Source of the DNA: Liolophura sinensis
Lineage: Eukaryota; Mollusca; Polyplacophora; Chitonida; Chitonidae
Assembly (NCBI RefSeq): GCF_032854445.1
Contig: NC_088295.1
Coordinates: 10,839,385-10,903,384, forward strand
Direction of reading: 5' to 3'
DNA: 64,000 bases
In this document: piece after piece, positions 36,779 to 49,760 of the stretch
How the letters are laid out: every line of letters starts with the position of its first letter
Numbering within the stretch: position 1 is the first letter of the stretch
The notes under the pieces: generated by a model
What the model saw: the letters and a program-made list of their open reading frames with translations, nothing else
Told to the model about the DNA's origin: nothing
Database searches by the model: none
Made by a program: the position numbers and the translations under genes

Positions 36779-37106
36779 CACTCTGATGTCCCATATCAAC
36801 ATGACTTATGTTAATGTCATACTCTGATGTCCCATATCAACATGAAGTATGTTCATTTTACACTGTGATGTCCCATATCAACATGACGTATGTTAATGTT
36901 ACACTCTGATGTCCCATATCAACATGACGTATGTTAATGTTACACTCTGATGTCCCATATCAACATGACGTATGTTAATGTTACACTCTGATGTCCCATA
37001 TCAACATGACGTATGTTAATGTTACACTCTGATGTCCCATATCAACATGACGTATGTTAATGTTACACTCTGATGTCCCATATCAACATGACGTATGTTA
37101 ATGTTA
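36779..37106. repeat. 41-bp minisatellite, eight units
   Basis: Eight units of 41 bp in tandem. The central ones are identical, while the first two differ at a few positions (for example ACTTATG and AAGTATG in place of ACGTATG). Each standard unit carries ATGTCCCATATCAACATG and ATGACGTATG. The homogeneous centre and diverged left edge are usual for an array that recently expanded or converted. Confidence 0.93.
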
Positions 37107-37554
37107 CAGCCGACACGCAGAAAGGAAACTGAGCATTTATCCGTAGATGGTGATCGGTCAGTGTTTGTGCTAAGCAGTTGGCAGCTACAGCATGTTGTTA
37201 CACGTACTTACACTTCAAACGACTCTGTAGGGATCAGTCTCCAGAGAGTTGAAGTAATAGATCCATTTAGACAAGGAACAAAGATCGTCTAGAACTGCGA
37301 GACACAAATGTGAAAACTTTCGGGTCGCTCACAATATACCACTGGGAAGTTCTGGAAGTTTAGGACCCTGAAAAGGCCTTAATATTTTGTGCATGAATGA
37401 ACAAGTGAATTAAGCGTCTTCGTGGCTCGGTCTTTTGCATTTGTTTCACGTAATTGTCTGTGAAGAGCACTAACAGCAAAACATGGCGAGTAATTTTACA
37501 ACAGTTACATCTAAAAAGCTTGCCATATCTACATTACCTTTCTTCTAATTTTTT

Positions 37555-37820
37555 GGGGCCACAATTGCTCAGTTTGTTAGCGGGCTAGCACAACGTAATG
37601 ACCAAGGAGCCTCTCACCAATGCGGTCGCTGTGAGTTCAAGTCCAGCTCATGCTGACTTCCTCTCCGACCGTAAGTGAGAAGGCCTGCAGCAACCTGTAG
37701 ATGGTCGTGGGTTTCCCCCGGGCTCTGCCCGGTTTCCACCTACCGTAATGCTGGCCGCCGTCGTATAAGTGAAATATTCTTGAGTACGGCGTAAAACACC
37801 AATCAAATAAATAAATAAAC
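37555..37820 (+). mobile_element. Near full-length SINE, plus orientation
   Basis: It starts GGGGCC at the head, keeps CTCACCAATGCGGTC, the GAGTTCAAGTCC B box, the whole central domain, and ends GTAAAACACCAATCAAATAA plus tail. The head's A-box region is mutated (CAGTTTGTTAGCGGG). Flanking AATTTTT-like bases may be the target duplication. Confidence 0.88.
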
Positions 37821-39425
37821 AAATTTTTCTCATTTTAATTGTACTTTACATGAACAGTTGCACGAATTCATAACTGAGGTAAATTGACGAGAAGATGAAA
37901 TTTACTGGTTATGTGTCATAATGTAGTAATTATCACACGGTCTTGGTGGTTGAGGTTTTAATCTCCTTGCTGTAGAGTTTTATATTTTATGGTTGGGACG
38001 AGGATATTAAATGCAACAAAGCACATTGTGAGCACAAAGTAACATACTTTGCTCTGATTTCAGTGGGTAATGTAAGGCTTTATGAAAGCGCTATGAGTCA
38101 ATGTGTCATGCTGTACATGCAATATTTGAAACAAAGTCCTCCATTCATGTTGACATTCAACTAATGCACGATACACAAAAACATGATGAAAAGTAATCCA
38201 GCCAAATGACGACAAAGTGTCAAATTGGTAAGTCATAGTAATAAATATTAAGTATGACTGAAAGGTAACAACGTAACAGATTATAGTGAAAACTTTATTA
38301 TAGAGAGCATATACAGCTTTTAGAGTAGATCAAAACAGCAGTGTCTCGCTGGCCTTTGATGTGTCGACATTAGACTAATAATTCCATCGGTCTCGACTGG
38401 TTTCAAGAAATGGAAAAAAATTCAGGTAATGGTATAGCCGTCAAAATTTGGCGAATAGGCACGACAGTGTATGATTAGCTCCGATGTCAAATTTCCTGTT
38501 ACGGTGTGCGGATAAAAGCCATAGAACCTGAAATTATTCGGATATCTGCCCTCTTGGGAACATCTGTCATATTTTGAGGCTAAATCTTTGACATTTATCT
38601 TTAGCTTAACTGACATTTATACTAATTGATTTATGTGTGACGGTGTATGCACCCAAGTAATCTTGTTTAGATACTTTCTCGTGCTGACTGAAGGACTAGT
38701 CCAGACGCATGCCTTGAGAATAGCAAATTTCTATTACTGACGATCGTTCAAATTATTCTGTAATGACTTACACATCTTATCCCGTTAAGCAAAAACAATC
38801 CATCTCATACATACAACTGACTTCATTTAATAAGGGAATTTAATTTTGTATTTACTTTTTCTGGCTTAAGACTTTGGGAGATGAGAAGTGATAATGCCTT
38901 GACTAAAGAAACATTAATACAGGCTTGAGGAAGGAAATGAGCTGTCACGTTGATCACAACAACTCTGAAGGAATGAAAGTTCACCAAAGCCCAATGTGGT
39001 GTTAATTAATGAATCCTGTGGCCTGAAGAAGACACATCAGCCTGATTTGTGCCATATATATCGTCGTCCTGATCCAAACCAACCCGATCACAGATATTGC
39101 TTGGAATGAAGTCTTGTTCTAATACATACAAGAACTGATGAAATTTTATTACAAGCCGTATTGAAGCGGCTAGTAAATTTAAAACATGTACCGACATATG
39201 GATTTGGTGAAAACAGCGTAAAAAGGTAAACCTATTACCTAAATACAAGACAATCCGAGAACGAAATTCGCTGCCACATAGAAATTCACAAATTTCCCTG
39301 TTACAGACTGTTACGACCCAAACTGTCTGTATTACAAAGAGATGGCTGGTTCGAAATGCACGACAGTTTAGCCGCACAAAAAAGTAACCAAAACCAGCAG
39401 ATTTTATTTTACAACAATTTATTAG

Positions 39426-39523
39426 GTTTAACAAGAACAGATAACAGGACTTTTACAAATACTAAAGTACTTAAGTTTAACAAGAAAGGATAGCAGTATC
39501 TATACAAATACTAAAGTACTTAC
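39426..39523. repeat. 49-bp tandem duplication
   Basis: Two 49-base units (39426-39474, 39475-39523) share GTTTAACAAGAA and ACAAATACTAAAGTACTTA. Their middle parts differ. Confidence 0.85.
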
Positions 39524-40061
39524 ACGTACATTGCTATCAAGTCCTAACGGACGCATATATTCCACAATGTTGAAAACCATACAGGCATAGTATAACTGAG
39601 TGTTTGACGAAATATACACAAAATTCCACAGACAAGGTCCGTGTACTAATAAGCACTGTGTACACAAGAGCACACATTAAATATACAAGTTCAGACTGAA
39701 CAAGTGCTCGGTGGAGATATGATATAACAAAGCCAGAACAAAAGGCCTACTAAATTAATACACAGCGAAAGCATCCAAAACTCAATAATTCTCCTTTCTC
39801 TTCCTTTGACCGGCTTTCATAGGTCTTATATAGACTAGTGGAACTGTCTAGAATAAGAAAATTCTTGAACACTTGTTGTAAACAGGCCCCGAACTGAGGG
39901 TATTCTGGAACATTCTAAGGCAGAGGCAGGCAGCAGGCCTTGAACTCAGCATATGTAAACAGTGGCAAGCTAAATTTAGAAGCTGCATATCGTTGCATAA
40001 ATTTTAGCAGCAGATATACAAAAAAAAACAATTGAACGTCAGCAAAAACATAATCCCTTTC

Positions 40062-40088
40062 GGGGGAGGAGGTGGGGGGGGGGGGGGG
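40062..40088 (+). repeat. G-rich run
   Basis: GGGGGAGGAGGT is followed by 15 consecutive G (40074-40088). Such a run can form a G-quadruplex. Its exact length is also vulnerable to sequencing error. Confidence 0.7.
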
Positions 40089-42765
40089 CAATGTAATGTA
40101 TGAGAAGGTCGTTGTGCTTTCATATATTTGTTTGACTGGGGATTTGCGTTGTGCAAAAGAATATTGCACTTGTAAGTAATGAAGTCCCTCCTATAACGTA
40201 AACTCGCACCCGGATCCCAAAATGCGATCACATTGGCCATAGGTCTGGTTCAATACGACTACCTTTGGTGTAATGTACTGATGATACCTTTTGTCCGAAC
40301 AGTCCAGCAAAGGGTTTGCCATTAGGTAGTCACACGCAGCTGTAGACAGGAAGTCTCTCAGAACAGCTTAATGGGATTATGATAGACACGGGCCACTGGT
40401 GGACTACACCTTGTATGCAGTTCTTCAGGATGTTTGAATCGCCTCCGTAACACGGTATCCCCGAATTTTTATGAATCGTTTCCGCCGAATGAGACAGATG
40501 GCCCCTTAAATAGGAAACATTCTTGAAACACATGCCATGAAATGTGTATGGACTGTAATGTCCTGTGCCTGCCATGCTACTTTTAGCCATTAGATGTGCG
40601 AGTAGTTCCTCTGGTTTATTTTCCCTACAGGAATCAAAGAATCTGAATTACATGGGGAACTGAAGATGTCAATGTATGAGCAACAGACTGACCGAATAAC
40701 CTATTTTTGCTCTTTCCAATAATCTATATTTGTTTTTTATAATGACCACCACAACAATTGATTCACATTTGATTAAACCAGGAACTATAAATAAGGTTAT
40801 GGCATGCATTATAAGGTTGGACATTTAGGCATTGCTTCATTGTGGCCGGGCATTCACACCGGTGTGCTTGTCTTTGTAGGTAAGCATTTACTAATTTACT
40901 GGAAAATTTGCTCTGCCCAAATGATGTGTGATAATAGGTTTGAAGGTACTATATGGCCTGTGTGAAAGTTACTATATGGTTCGTGTGAAAGTATCTTCAT
41001 TTCTGTTGCTTGTTGGTTTTATCTGTAGTTCTGGTATACGCAATCAGAGAGATGGTTTAACACTGGGTAAATGATTCGTTGTTACACAGAACTCATCAGA
41101 CTTGAGTCTAACTGAACACATATATGGTGTTTGTCAATGTCAACGATTTCAGACAATGTTTAACGTATGATCAGGGAGAAATGTTCTGCTCTGATGATAG
41201 GATGATGGCAGTTGGAATATTATCCATCACAAGGCTGACAGCCAATTTTTGGAAATATAATAACAGAGAGAAGCGTAGGGGGATTACGGAAATTGCATTA
41301 GCAAAGGCTTATAAATGTTCGCTTCAGCAACCGGCAATTGTCTTCAAAATTGTAATCAGAAAAAAATCATTAACGTAAAACAAAAAAAAATATAGTGCAA
41401 TACTCTAAGGATATAGTGAAGGGATTTGATGGGATGAAATGCATTACGATACTATCTGGTGTTATAGTTTCCCTGAATACTACTGTCTGGTCAAAGCCTT
41501 CAGAGCGTTTTTAACGGCAAGTAAGAAATAGGTTGAACAGTTGATGGTGCATTTGAGCCTGAGGTCACGACCCAAAATCACCTTTTCGATGCTCATTTAA
41601 CAAAGATGCTTCAGCACACCTCATCTGCTTTATCGATCGGTCTGTCAGTCGAGTATAAGATAATTTAATTTGTTTCTTACTCTCGGTAGCTTCCTGGAAT
41701 ATTAAAGATGACTTCACAAGGATCGCTGTGACATGTCTTATGAAAAAGCCTAGTCCACGACTTTGTGAGGCGTCGGAGTGGAGAAGACACGTTCAGCCAT
41801 TGTGAGTTTTTCTTGCGTAGGAAAAGATTAAATGACAGCTGGAAAAATCAGCTCGAGATGGTCCATCTGTGTGCTACACTGCCTTAACCATGTATTAATA
41901 GCTTCTGAGTGTAAACTGGTTTAGAGAAAGAAACCATGTGTGATTTTTTTTTTTAAGGTTTAAACGGATACCGGCCATAAAGACTGGATGTATTGAACTC
42001 GAAGTTTTCTTTCACTCCTTTGGTTCAAACATCCAGCGGAAGGCACAGGTCTAAAGCCAAATTAAGGCGGTAATGAAGGATCACAACCACATGAAGCGGT
42101 GTTAGTAACATAGGAGTGCCTCGAGGAGCTGGTAGAAGTTTTGTAGCAACAATCTGAAAGGAAATCAATACGAAGAACTCGTAGTTCTGACAACACCAGT
42201 CACGTCATGTGCCTGGATGAATCATTCCACATTTACCCTTCGCCCAGTAAAGCAATCGACCTAAGGTGACAGTTAAGGACGGGTCTGCGATTGGAGACTC
42301 TGAATACCTTAATTGGGTTTGCTGAAATAATGCTTGATGGTACCCATGGTATATGTCATGCATACTAACACCATGTACAAGATGCTATCTCTAGACACTA
42401 AATTGTCCCGCAAACAGCGGCTCAGATCCTTCGAACACCAAGAAATACATGGATCAGAAACAGACCATGGATTTTTGTGAAAAGGGACATAAATATTAAA
42501 ACAAATCAATTGCAAAGGTTTTGTGACAAATAGGTAGGTAAGTAATAATTACAGTAATAAAATTTCTGTGACTTCAAAATCCGGTAATTTATTTCTCACA
42601 CAAGCAAACAAGGCCCACCTGTAAAGTAAAGATTTCTGTCTAAGATTCCCAAAATGTTTTGATTTTAGTATAAATCATACAACAAACGCGTACGTTATAA
42701 AATATACTGAAGCCTAGGCTGAAATACCACCATTCTGAAAGAGTTTTAAATACGATGCTCTGAAA

Positions 42766-42860
42766 GAGCTGGACTTGAACTCAAAGCGACTGCGTTGGTG
42801 ATGGGACTGTAGATTCATCACATTGCGCTATCACGCTAATCACAAGGCCACAGACAGCCC
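42766..42860 (-). mobile_element. SINE head fragment
   Basis: Only the tRNA-like end is present: on the minus strand GCGTGATAGCGCAATG, then GAGTTCAAGTCCAGCTC. The central domain and tail are absent. Confidence 0.7.
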
Positions 42861-44150
42861 TGGTAAATAATTACGTTCTGTTATGTTTGACAGCTTCATC
42901 GTAGAGAGTGTAGAATGTCAGGGGCTAAGCTTACTTTCCTTATGCATGTGTTCATGGTACATCAGAAATAGTGTTTTGCTCATTGTTCATGTGATGTTTG
43001 TAGTTTGTAGTTCTTGATTTACGTCCGGTTTGGGAAATTTATTTCCGCTGTACACTATTCTCCGTCCTGTCAGGAATGCCAAGTTTATCCTGTTTTTGAT
43101 ATTCAAATATGCTCTTGCGCACACTGTTTAATTTGTGTTTCCCGTTTGATATGTCACTGAACAAAAAACTTTAGAAATTATCACGTAAATAAATAAGGCC
43201 ACCTGAACACCTGTTTTTCAGACAAATGTAACTAATGCTCTCAGGCGTATCGAAATTCTCGTTTTCATCAATTTTAGGATTAACTAACTGAGGGCATCTC
43301 TCGTATTTTCAGCTAAAATAAGAGAATGAATTATGTTCCACAATGTCTTTGCAGTAGATTACATCCATCAAACGAACTTCCTGTCTTGGCAACAATCCCA
43401 GTTTTGCTCCTTACAAACGCCTGCGTTTTTGCATTTGATTTTTTTTTAAACCGGATATACGTTTTTGTCCTAAATTCGCTACAGTAATCTATGGACCATT
43501 TCATAATTTAGGAAAATCCCTTGGGAAGTTCTGTTGACGGGTTAATGCATGTATTCATCATTTGGATATATTTGTTGATTTAGAATGAAAGTGTAAAAGA
43601 AAGCTAGAGACCACGTAGATCTGACAGCCCAGACGCTTGAATGAAGAAAAAGTACACGATTCCGCCAAACTAAGATAATCTTTTTAACATTTAATAATAG
43701 AAGTTCATATATATAAAGCCGTCTAAAAATGACTCTGGTTGCTGGTTGACGACGTTAATTTACCATAATACTAATAGTTTAAATTAGGAATCAACCGCCA
43801 ATTGTATAGACTTCAGCCTTTATCAGTGAAGTTCATGACCAGCTTAACAGCGTTCATTACTCTCCCTAGCTTAGAACATGCCTGCCTCTTGTATTCATCC
43901 ATCCCTTCTACTAGGCTATGCCTCCCTATACGTCGCTTAGTTTATGACTAGGACCAGCGCCCATATCCAGTACCAGTATTATCCTTTGACCCAGCGGCAA
44001 TCATGTCTATAGCACCAGCATTCATTCCCCCGAACGCGCAGTTCATGACCAGCGTTCATCTCTGAGACCAGCAGATTAGCACTGGCGTTTATTCTTCCGA
44101 CTAGTGTTCAATCCTACAAGTGAGATACATATGATCTATAAGCGTGATAA

Positions 44151-44379
44151 GATTTATTTATTTCATTGGAATTTCATGTCGTCCTCATGAATATTATACG
44201 ACGGCGACCGGCATTATGGTTGAAGGAAACCCGGCAGAACCCATCCACACATCCATCCGCAGTTTACTGGCAGACCTTCCCACGTACGATCGGAGAGGAA
44301 GCCAGCATGAGCTGGACAGCGATCGTAAGGAGGGTCAATGTGCTGCACCAGCACGCTAACCATAAAATCACGGAGGCCC
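44151..44379 (-). mobile_element. SINE copy with internal deletions
   Basis: Tail, central blocks (ACGACGGCGACCGGCATTAT, CCATCCGCAG, CTTCCCACGTACGATCGGAG, GCCAGCATGAGCTGGAC) and a shortened head ending GGGCCTCCGTG. AGCGTGATAAG (44141-44151) and AGCGGGTAAAG (44380-44390) are a likely decayed target duplication. Confidence 0.85.
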
Positions 44380-44390
44380 AGCGGGTAAAG

Positions 44391-47300
44391 ACGGCCAAAT
44401 GGCAATCTCACACAGTCGTGGTTTTACTTCCACTTGTTTTTTTATTATGACGGCCGTTTTCCTACCAGGCCTCTAATACTATGCCTGCACGCCTGTAAAC
44501 CAAAGTTTGTCGACAAAATAAAAAAGTATTGAAGATACTGGCAGAGAGCTATTTGGTGCACTATTTATTTTTGATTCCTCTGCACAAAGAGCCATTGCTG
44601 AGGATCACTTATGTTCTATATTTCTTTGTGAGACCAACAGGCGTATGTAAGAAGAAACAACCCGTCAGTTCTCAGTCAGATATTGGGCAAGCTCACTTAA
44701 GGTATGAAGCTGTCACATCAAGCAGTTGTCATGCAGTCTTCCAATTAGTTCGCAGGTTACGCCTAATGAGGTATACATTTAGTTATGGTGGAGGATGAAT
44801 GGCCATGCCGTGCTGAGTATGGTCGTCTCTGTGAGCCACGCTGAACATATCAGGGGGCTTTCTGTTCGTCTGTCCTTATGTCTTCGCTTCAAAACCCCGA
44901 AGGTGTTTATTGGAAGCGGTGTTGTAGAAATTATTGGCGAATCCGGCTAAGTCTCGGCGGAAAGTGAACAAGAATCAATAAAAACTCCAGTGGAGCAGCA
45001 GTAGTATTTCCGAGACGCCTTTAGAAGGCAGGGAACGGTTAAGCAAAGCGTGCTAATCGTTTATTTATTCGAAGTCTATGGTCAAGTCAGCTAATTTATA
45101 AGATGTAATTTCATTTTCACTAAAAGCAAACGCTCCTGGTGCGGACAAGGTAGCTTGTAACCTTGTTTTAGCGCATGAAGAGAGGTACTGGCACAAAAAT
45201 TTAGCTTTCGGTACGCAATTTCCACGAAGCCTACTAATCACTGTTCAGTTCGATCTGAATAGAACTGAATGGGAAATACGTCTATACAGCAGTGCTTCTT
45301 TATTCTTGCAGTCATTCCACACATTTCTTCGCCATGTCTGATATCAGTGGGTTCTACAGCGACGTAAGGAAACGTCAAATACGCTTAAGCCAAATATGTA
45401 GACAAACACAACAACACTCCAAATACCCTTACAGATTTAACAAGATTAAATGACAGATATGTGTTCACAAGCAGCCATGTGTAGGACATGAATATTACTC
45501 TGTTTAAATTAATGGAACCGCAGCAACAGCCTCCCAAAGATTAAAAATTCAGTGCATATGAATGATGAATGAAGCGATCGGAAATAGAGGATTTTTTAAA
45601 CAAAAGCGAACCATCACAAATCTCACACGGTCATGAATTTCAGTTTATGTGTCCATGCTAGTTGATTGCCACAACAGTATACGTAGTGTACTATACTGTG
45701 GGTTGCATTGGACACCTTGACTGGTGTCTTCGACATGGCAGTTCGGTGAGGGAGCGCTGTAAACATGCCGGAATAAGGATTGTCATTTGCATGTCTGCAA
45801 AGGACAGTTTCTAACTTTGTAATAAAGCCACAGTGCTGTAGAGTAACATGATAAACCGAGTCGACAGCAATGTCTCCTTCCGTCGACAGCCAAGCCGATG
45901 GGCATTACGTGTACATCCGTGGTATTTTGGAGTTAAATATGGTTATTTATATAAATCCACGACGAAAAACTCAATGCTGGATACATTAATATAAGAATCA
46001 CCAAGTTGTTTATCTTATTCTCTGCACAAGCGATGTTAAACAGACATATCTTACTGGACATTGTGGTTTTAGGGTCAAACAGATCTACATGTATCACAGG
46101 CAGTCTACAAGGTATTGTTCACAAAATTGAACATGCTCTATGTGCATATCTGTCAGGTTTGAGCGTTAACACATCAACATCTTGTTACGACTTACAACCA
46201 ATATATAGATAGCCCGACTGTTTCAGTAGTCTGGATTATATCTATGACCAATCTATCACTACGTTAGCTCATCAGCTTTTGTCTGGTTTTCTTTCAGTGA
46301 AGGTTAAGTAGACAGGAGACTGCGGTGGAGAAGAGAGCACGTTTTAGTGTATAATCTACAGTCATTTTTTACTTTTCCTTATGAATGGAAATCTGAATTT
46401 ATTCTTCTAGAACAGGACATCGCGATTATCTATTTCTAAACGAATAAAGGTCCTTAGCAACGTCCATTTCTGTTCCTAGATTTCATTCTCGTTTAAAGTG
46501 GCATTTTTGGAGCCATGTGTATTATATACAAGAAGTCTCAAAAGTGCATATTTCTGAGCCTGGGCCGTACTCAGTGCACTTGATTTAGAGGTTGTAAGGA
46601 GTGCAGGGAATCTCCTCGTACACATCAAACGCCCTCACAACGTAAACTTGCCGCCTAAACAGTGTAGAGGATGGATGTTTCCTGTTATTGTACATGTAAT
46701 TATATAGAATACAGAACCGTCTAAGAACGTTAAGACAGAAAACACACACACACACATCTTTTAGGACATGAGATTATTAGTAACTCTGCTATGTAGATAC
46801 GATAGATAAGCTATCTTCTTTGCTAAAAATATCGCCCACATGAGATATGGTATGATAAAGAACACCTTTCTTCGATTAAATGGGCCTCCCAAGTTTCATG
46901 GCAGTTATTAGATGTTCTCCTCGTGCTGGTTTAACACGAATAGTTATCACATATTGGTAAAGAGTCCGAAATTGTCATAAAATGACGTCCGGTAAAACTA
47001 CCACACTTGATTTTAGAAATGGGTATTTTTAGAATGGGTAGTTTGGAAAAGCTACAAGCGACAAAGACGAGAAGTTAGTCAAGTTGGACCACGCTGACAA
47101 CATTAATTGGCTTGCTTACATTTTGGCTGTAATGCGTCGAAACAGATATTCGTACACCAGACGTCAACGAAAATGGGCGTTCCGGGTCAATAATTGCAAA
47201 GACAATTCCCAAAATCTGCAATAACAGGTGTGCATCAAAACCTAACAACAATATTCCCATTTGATTATTTATTACTTTAATACTGTGGACCTGTTCATAC

Positions 47301-49127
47301 CAAAGAATTTGTGGAAGATAAAGCGTTAAAAGCTTTATGGGTTTTATGAAAGAAAAGAACAGTTAAATGTTGTCGAAAAAACGATGTCGGCCAGGAATTC
47401 CCGGTCAGCATTTTCCCTTTACCTTTATAACGTTGCTGAGGATTACACGCTCCAAGCATCTAAGCCATTTTCATTCAGTTTACTCAGGCATTGTCTACGT
47501 TTCATGCTCATGGCCTTCCATAGGAGCTTGTACAGATGTGCACAGCGATGTTCTAGATCTGTTAAAACGGGTATTAAAAAAAATGACATTTGATCACAAA
47601 TGTTCAACGATTTAGATTTCCTGTAATTGTATTTTACCTTGAATAATGTAACACTGTTTTTTGTGCAATAGCCACTATATTTCCAGTTAGAATAAATTCT
47701 GATTGCCTAAAGTAAACAAACGTACTGGATCGAGGAATTAGATTTCATGCTTAGGCGTCTATCCTGAAAACACAATTTAGTTTCGGATCACTTACAATAT
47801 TGCCCGTATTCAAAATAAGTTGTCCTGGGCTCGACAAACCACGCCTGAATGTTTTCATGTTATGCCAGTGTTAGAGTCACCGAAATAGAAACAGGGTGCA
47901 CGTAAAGGTACGGTATCGCCCCAGCAAAGATATTCACGTAGTTTTCTCAGCGCTTCATTACCCATAACTAATGTACCAGAAAATTGACAAGGGCATGTTG
48001 GGAGGAGATATGACAGAGCTGTGCAGGAAAGGTGAAATATGTTGTTCCAGACGAGCCGCATCGACGCACAAGGCAAACTGCTACATAAGTGTAACATATC
48101 CATACAGCGCTCTGCCATATAAACGTACTGACACTGTTCGTTCAGTATCGACGGTTTTGGGAATGACCATACGCGTCTCCTGGGAACTTCCGTACCAAGA
48201 AATTTGCGGGTTTCAAAACCTGCGTGTTTTCAGTAATCGCAAGCTATCATAAGTGTGTTTCTCGCACGAGTACGGGGCGTTAATTGAGAGGCTAGTTTTA
48301 AAGAACGGATCGCCTAGGCTGACCAAATGTCACTGAGGCTATCCAGGCCAAGTAACAATTACCTTATTATGTTTAAAACCACCAGCTTTACACTAACCCC
48401 AAATGAATTTATCTCGCTTTTATTACGCGGCCTTCAATGACTGTGAGGGAGATCTGCATTGTCAAAGGGGTAGATCATAATTACACTCTCACATAGAGAG
48501 ATCCCTGGGGAATGGGATGTAGACTGGCGGTAGTTAAGACACGAGTTACCCCAGCTTCCAACCTCTTACAAATCGTGTTTACCTGACCAACGACATAATC
48601 CACACGCCGATCCGTAAAAGCGCATAGCTATATAATTACCGCGATTCTACACCATTTTAATTACACCCGGCTGGAGAGACTAGTCCACACTGTGTCTAAC
48701 CACGCTAATTTGTAATCTGTCTGTGTCTAGTCGTCTTTACCAACGAATGACCATCGAAGTGATTTATTTGTGATACTTTCACGTGGCCAGGTCACGTGTG
48801 TCTCCGAGTGGAGAGCCAGCTTCACTGGGCAGCAGGGCTAACGGACGGTTCCATCAATATACATGGACACTTCTTAATGGATGCTCAAATGAAGACACAT
48901 AAGTTTATTGAGTAAGAAATAGAAACGTCAATCCCTACTTTCACAATTACTTGTCATACTGTTCCCTGTTCGCGGTGGTTTTTAACCCTTTTAAGAACTG
49001 TTAAAAGGCGCAAGTTAACTAGCTGAGTATATCGAATGCAATGCCTCATTGTGATTAATCAGTTGCTTTACAACACAAAAGTTATCGATCATCAGTGAAA
49101 GATCTCGACACGCCCTGTTTATTGCTT
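44391..49127. other. Non-coding stretch, no gene recognised
   Basis: No domain-bearing ORF, SINE or strong repeat was noticed, apart from a short CA run near 46741. Confidence 0.5.
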
Positions 49128-49176
49128 ATTATTTGATTGGCGTTTTACGCCGCACTCAAGGGAGACTTCAGTTATA
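49128..49176 (-). mobile_element. SINE 3'-tail fragment
   Basis: TTATTATTTGATTGGCGTTTTACGCC and CACTCAAG match the SINE 3' end; homology then stops. Confidence 0.65.
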
Positions 49177-49539
49177 ATTCTAACAGTTTCACCTTTTCAT
49201 TGATTGGTCACAAAAAAAAATTGGCTGTGTTAGCCCATGAATCACATATTACCGCACGCAAACAACTGGGTACTTAACATCTCTATCAAATCTTTCACTC
49301 TGTGAAAGGCAGATATTTTGGCATGATGAAAACACAGGTAACGCTAGGCCGGCATGGCTTTAAGAAAAAAAAAACACAAAAAAAACAACACTTTCGGCGC
49401 TTGATAGATCTTTCACTATTGTCAGTATTTGCAGCACCAAGTATAAAGCCTAGCCTGAAACCAGCGTGAACATTCCACTCCTTATGTTTGGATATTCCAT
49501 CACATCATTGTTTTCGAAATGAATCTACGTGAATCTCCT

Positions 49540-49760
49540 CTTTCCAGTGAGTGCTGTAGTGTTATCTATATTTTCGTGGATCATTTTCTGTATTTCTAAG
49601 CCGCTTGAGGTCGCGGGCTCAAGCCCGGCTCTCGCTGCATTGGCTGTAGATTTAGGTGTACTCGTTTACTCATTACACTCTGATTTGTCCCGAAATCAGA
49701 TTTCATGTAACTGGTGACGTAAGTTAAGTATTGCTGAATACCAATCAGACAAATTATTAT
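49540..49760 (+). repeat. Possible second tRNA-derived SINE
   Basis: GAGGTCGCGGGCTCAAGCCC resembles a polymerase III B box in a tRNA T-loop setting. The following AT-rich stretch could be a SINE body. No second copy exists here to confirm it, and the A box is not evident. Confidence 0.25.

Larger units (their letters stand above)
37821..42765. other. Non-coding stretch, no gene recognised
   Basis: The longest open frame (39434-39006, minus, 142 codons) has no recognisable domain or splice context. A 49-bp duplication and a 15-base G run are listed separately. Otherwise I see nothing. Confidence 0.5.

Noticed and set aside
36456-36827. 123-codon plus-strand ORF
   Set aside because: Its first third is SINE sequence and its end runs into the 41-bp minisatellite.
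35788-37106. CRISPR-like regular arrays
   Set aside because: Units are contiguous minisatellite repeats without unique spacers, in animal DNA. There are no cas genes.
39006-39434. 142-codon minus-strand ORF
   Set aside because: No recognisable domain, no neighbouring exon signals, and ORFs of this length occur by chance elsewhere here.
43820-44112. Loosely repeated ACCAGCGTTCAT phrases
   Set aside because: Spacing is irregular and units are too degenerate to call an array by eye.
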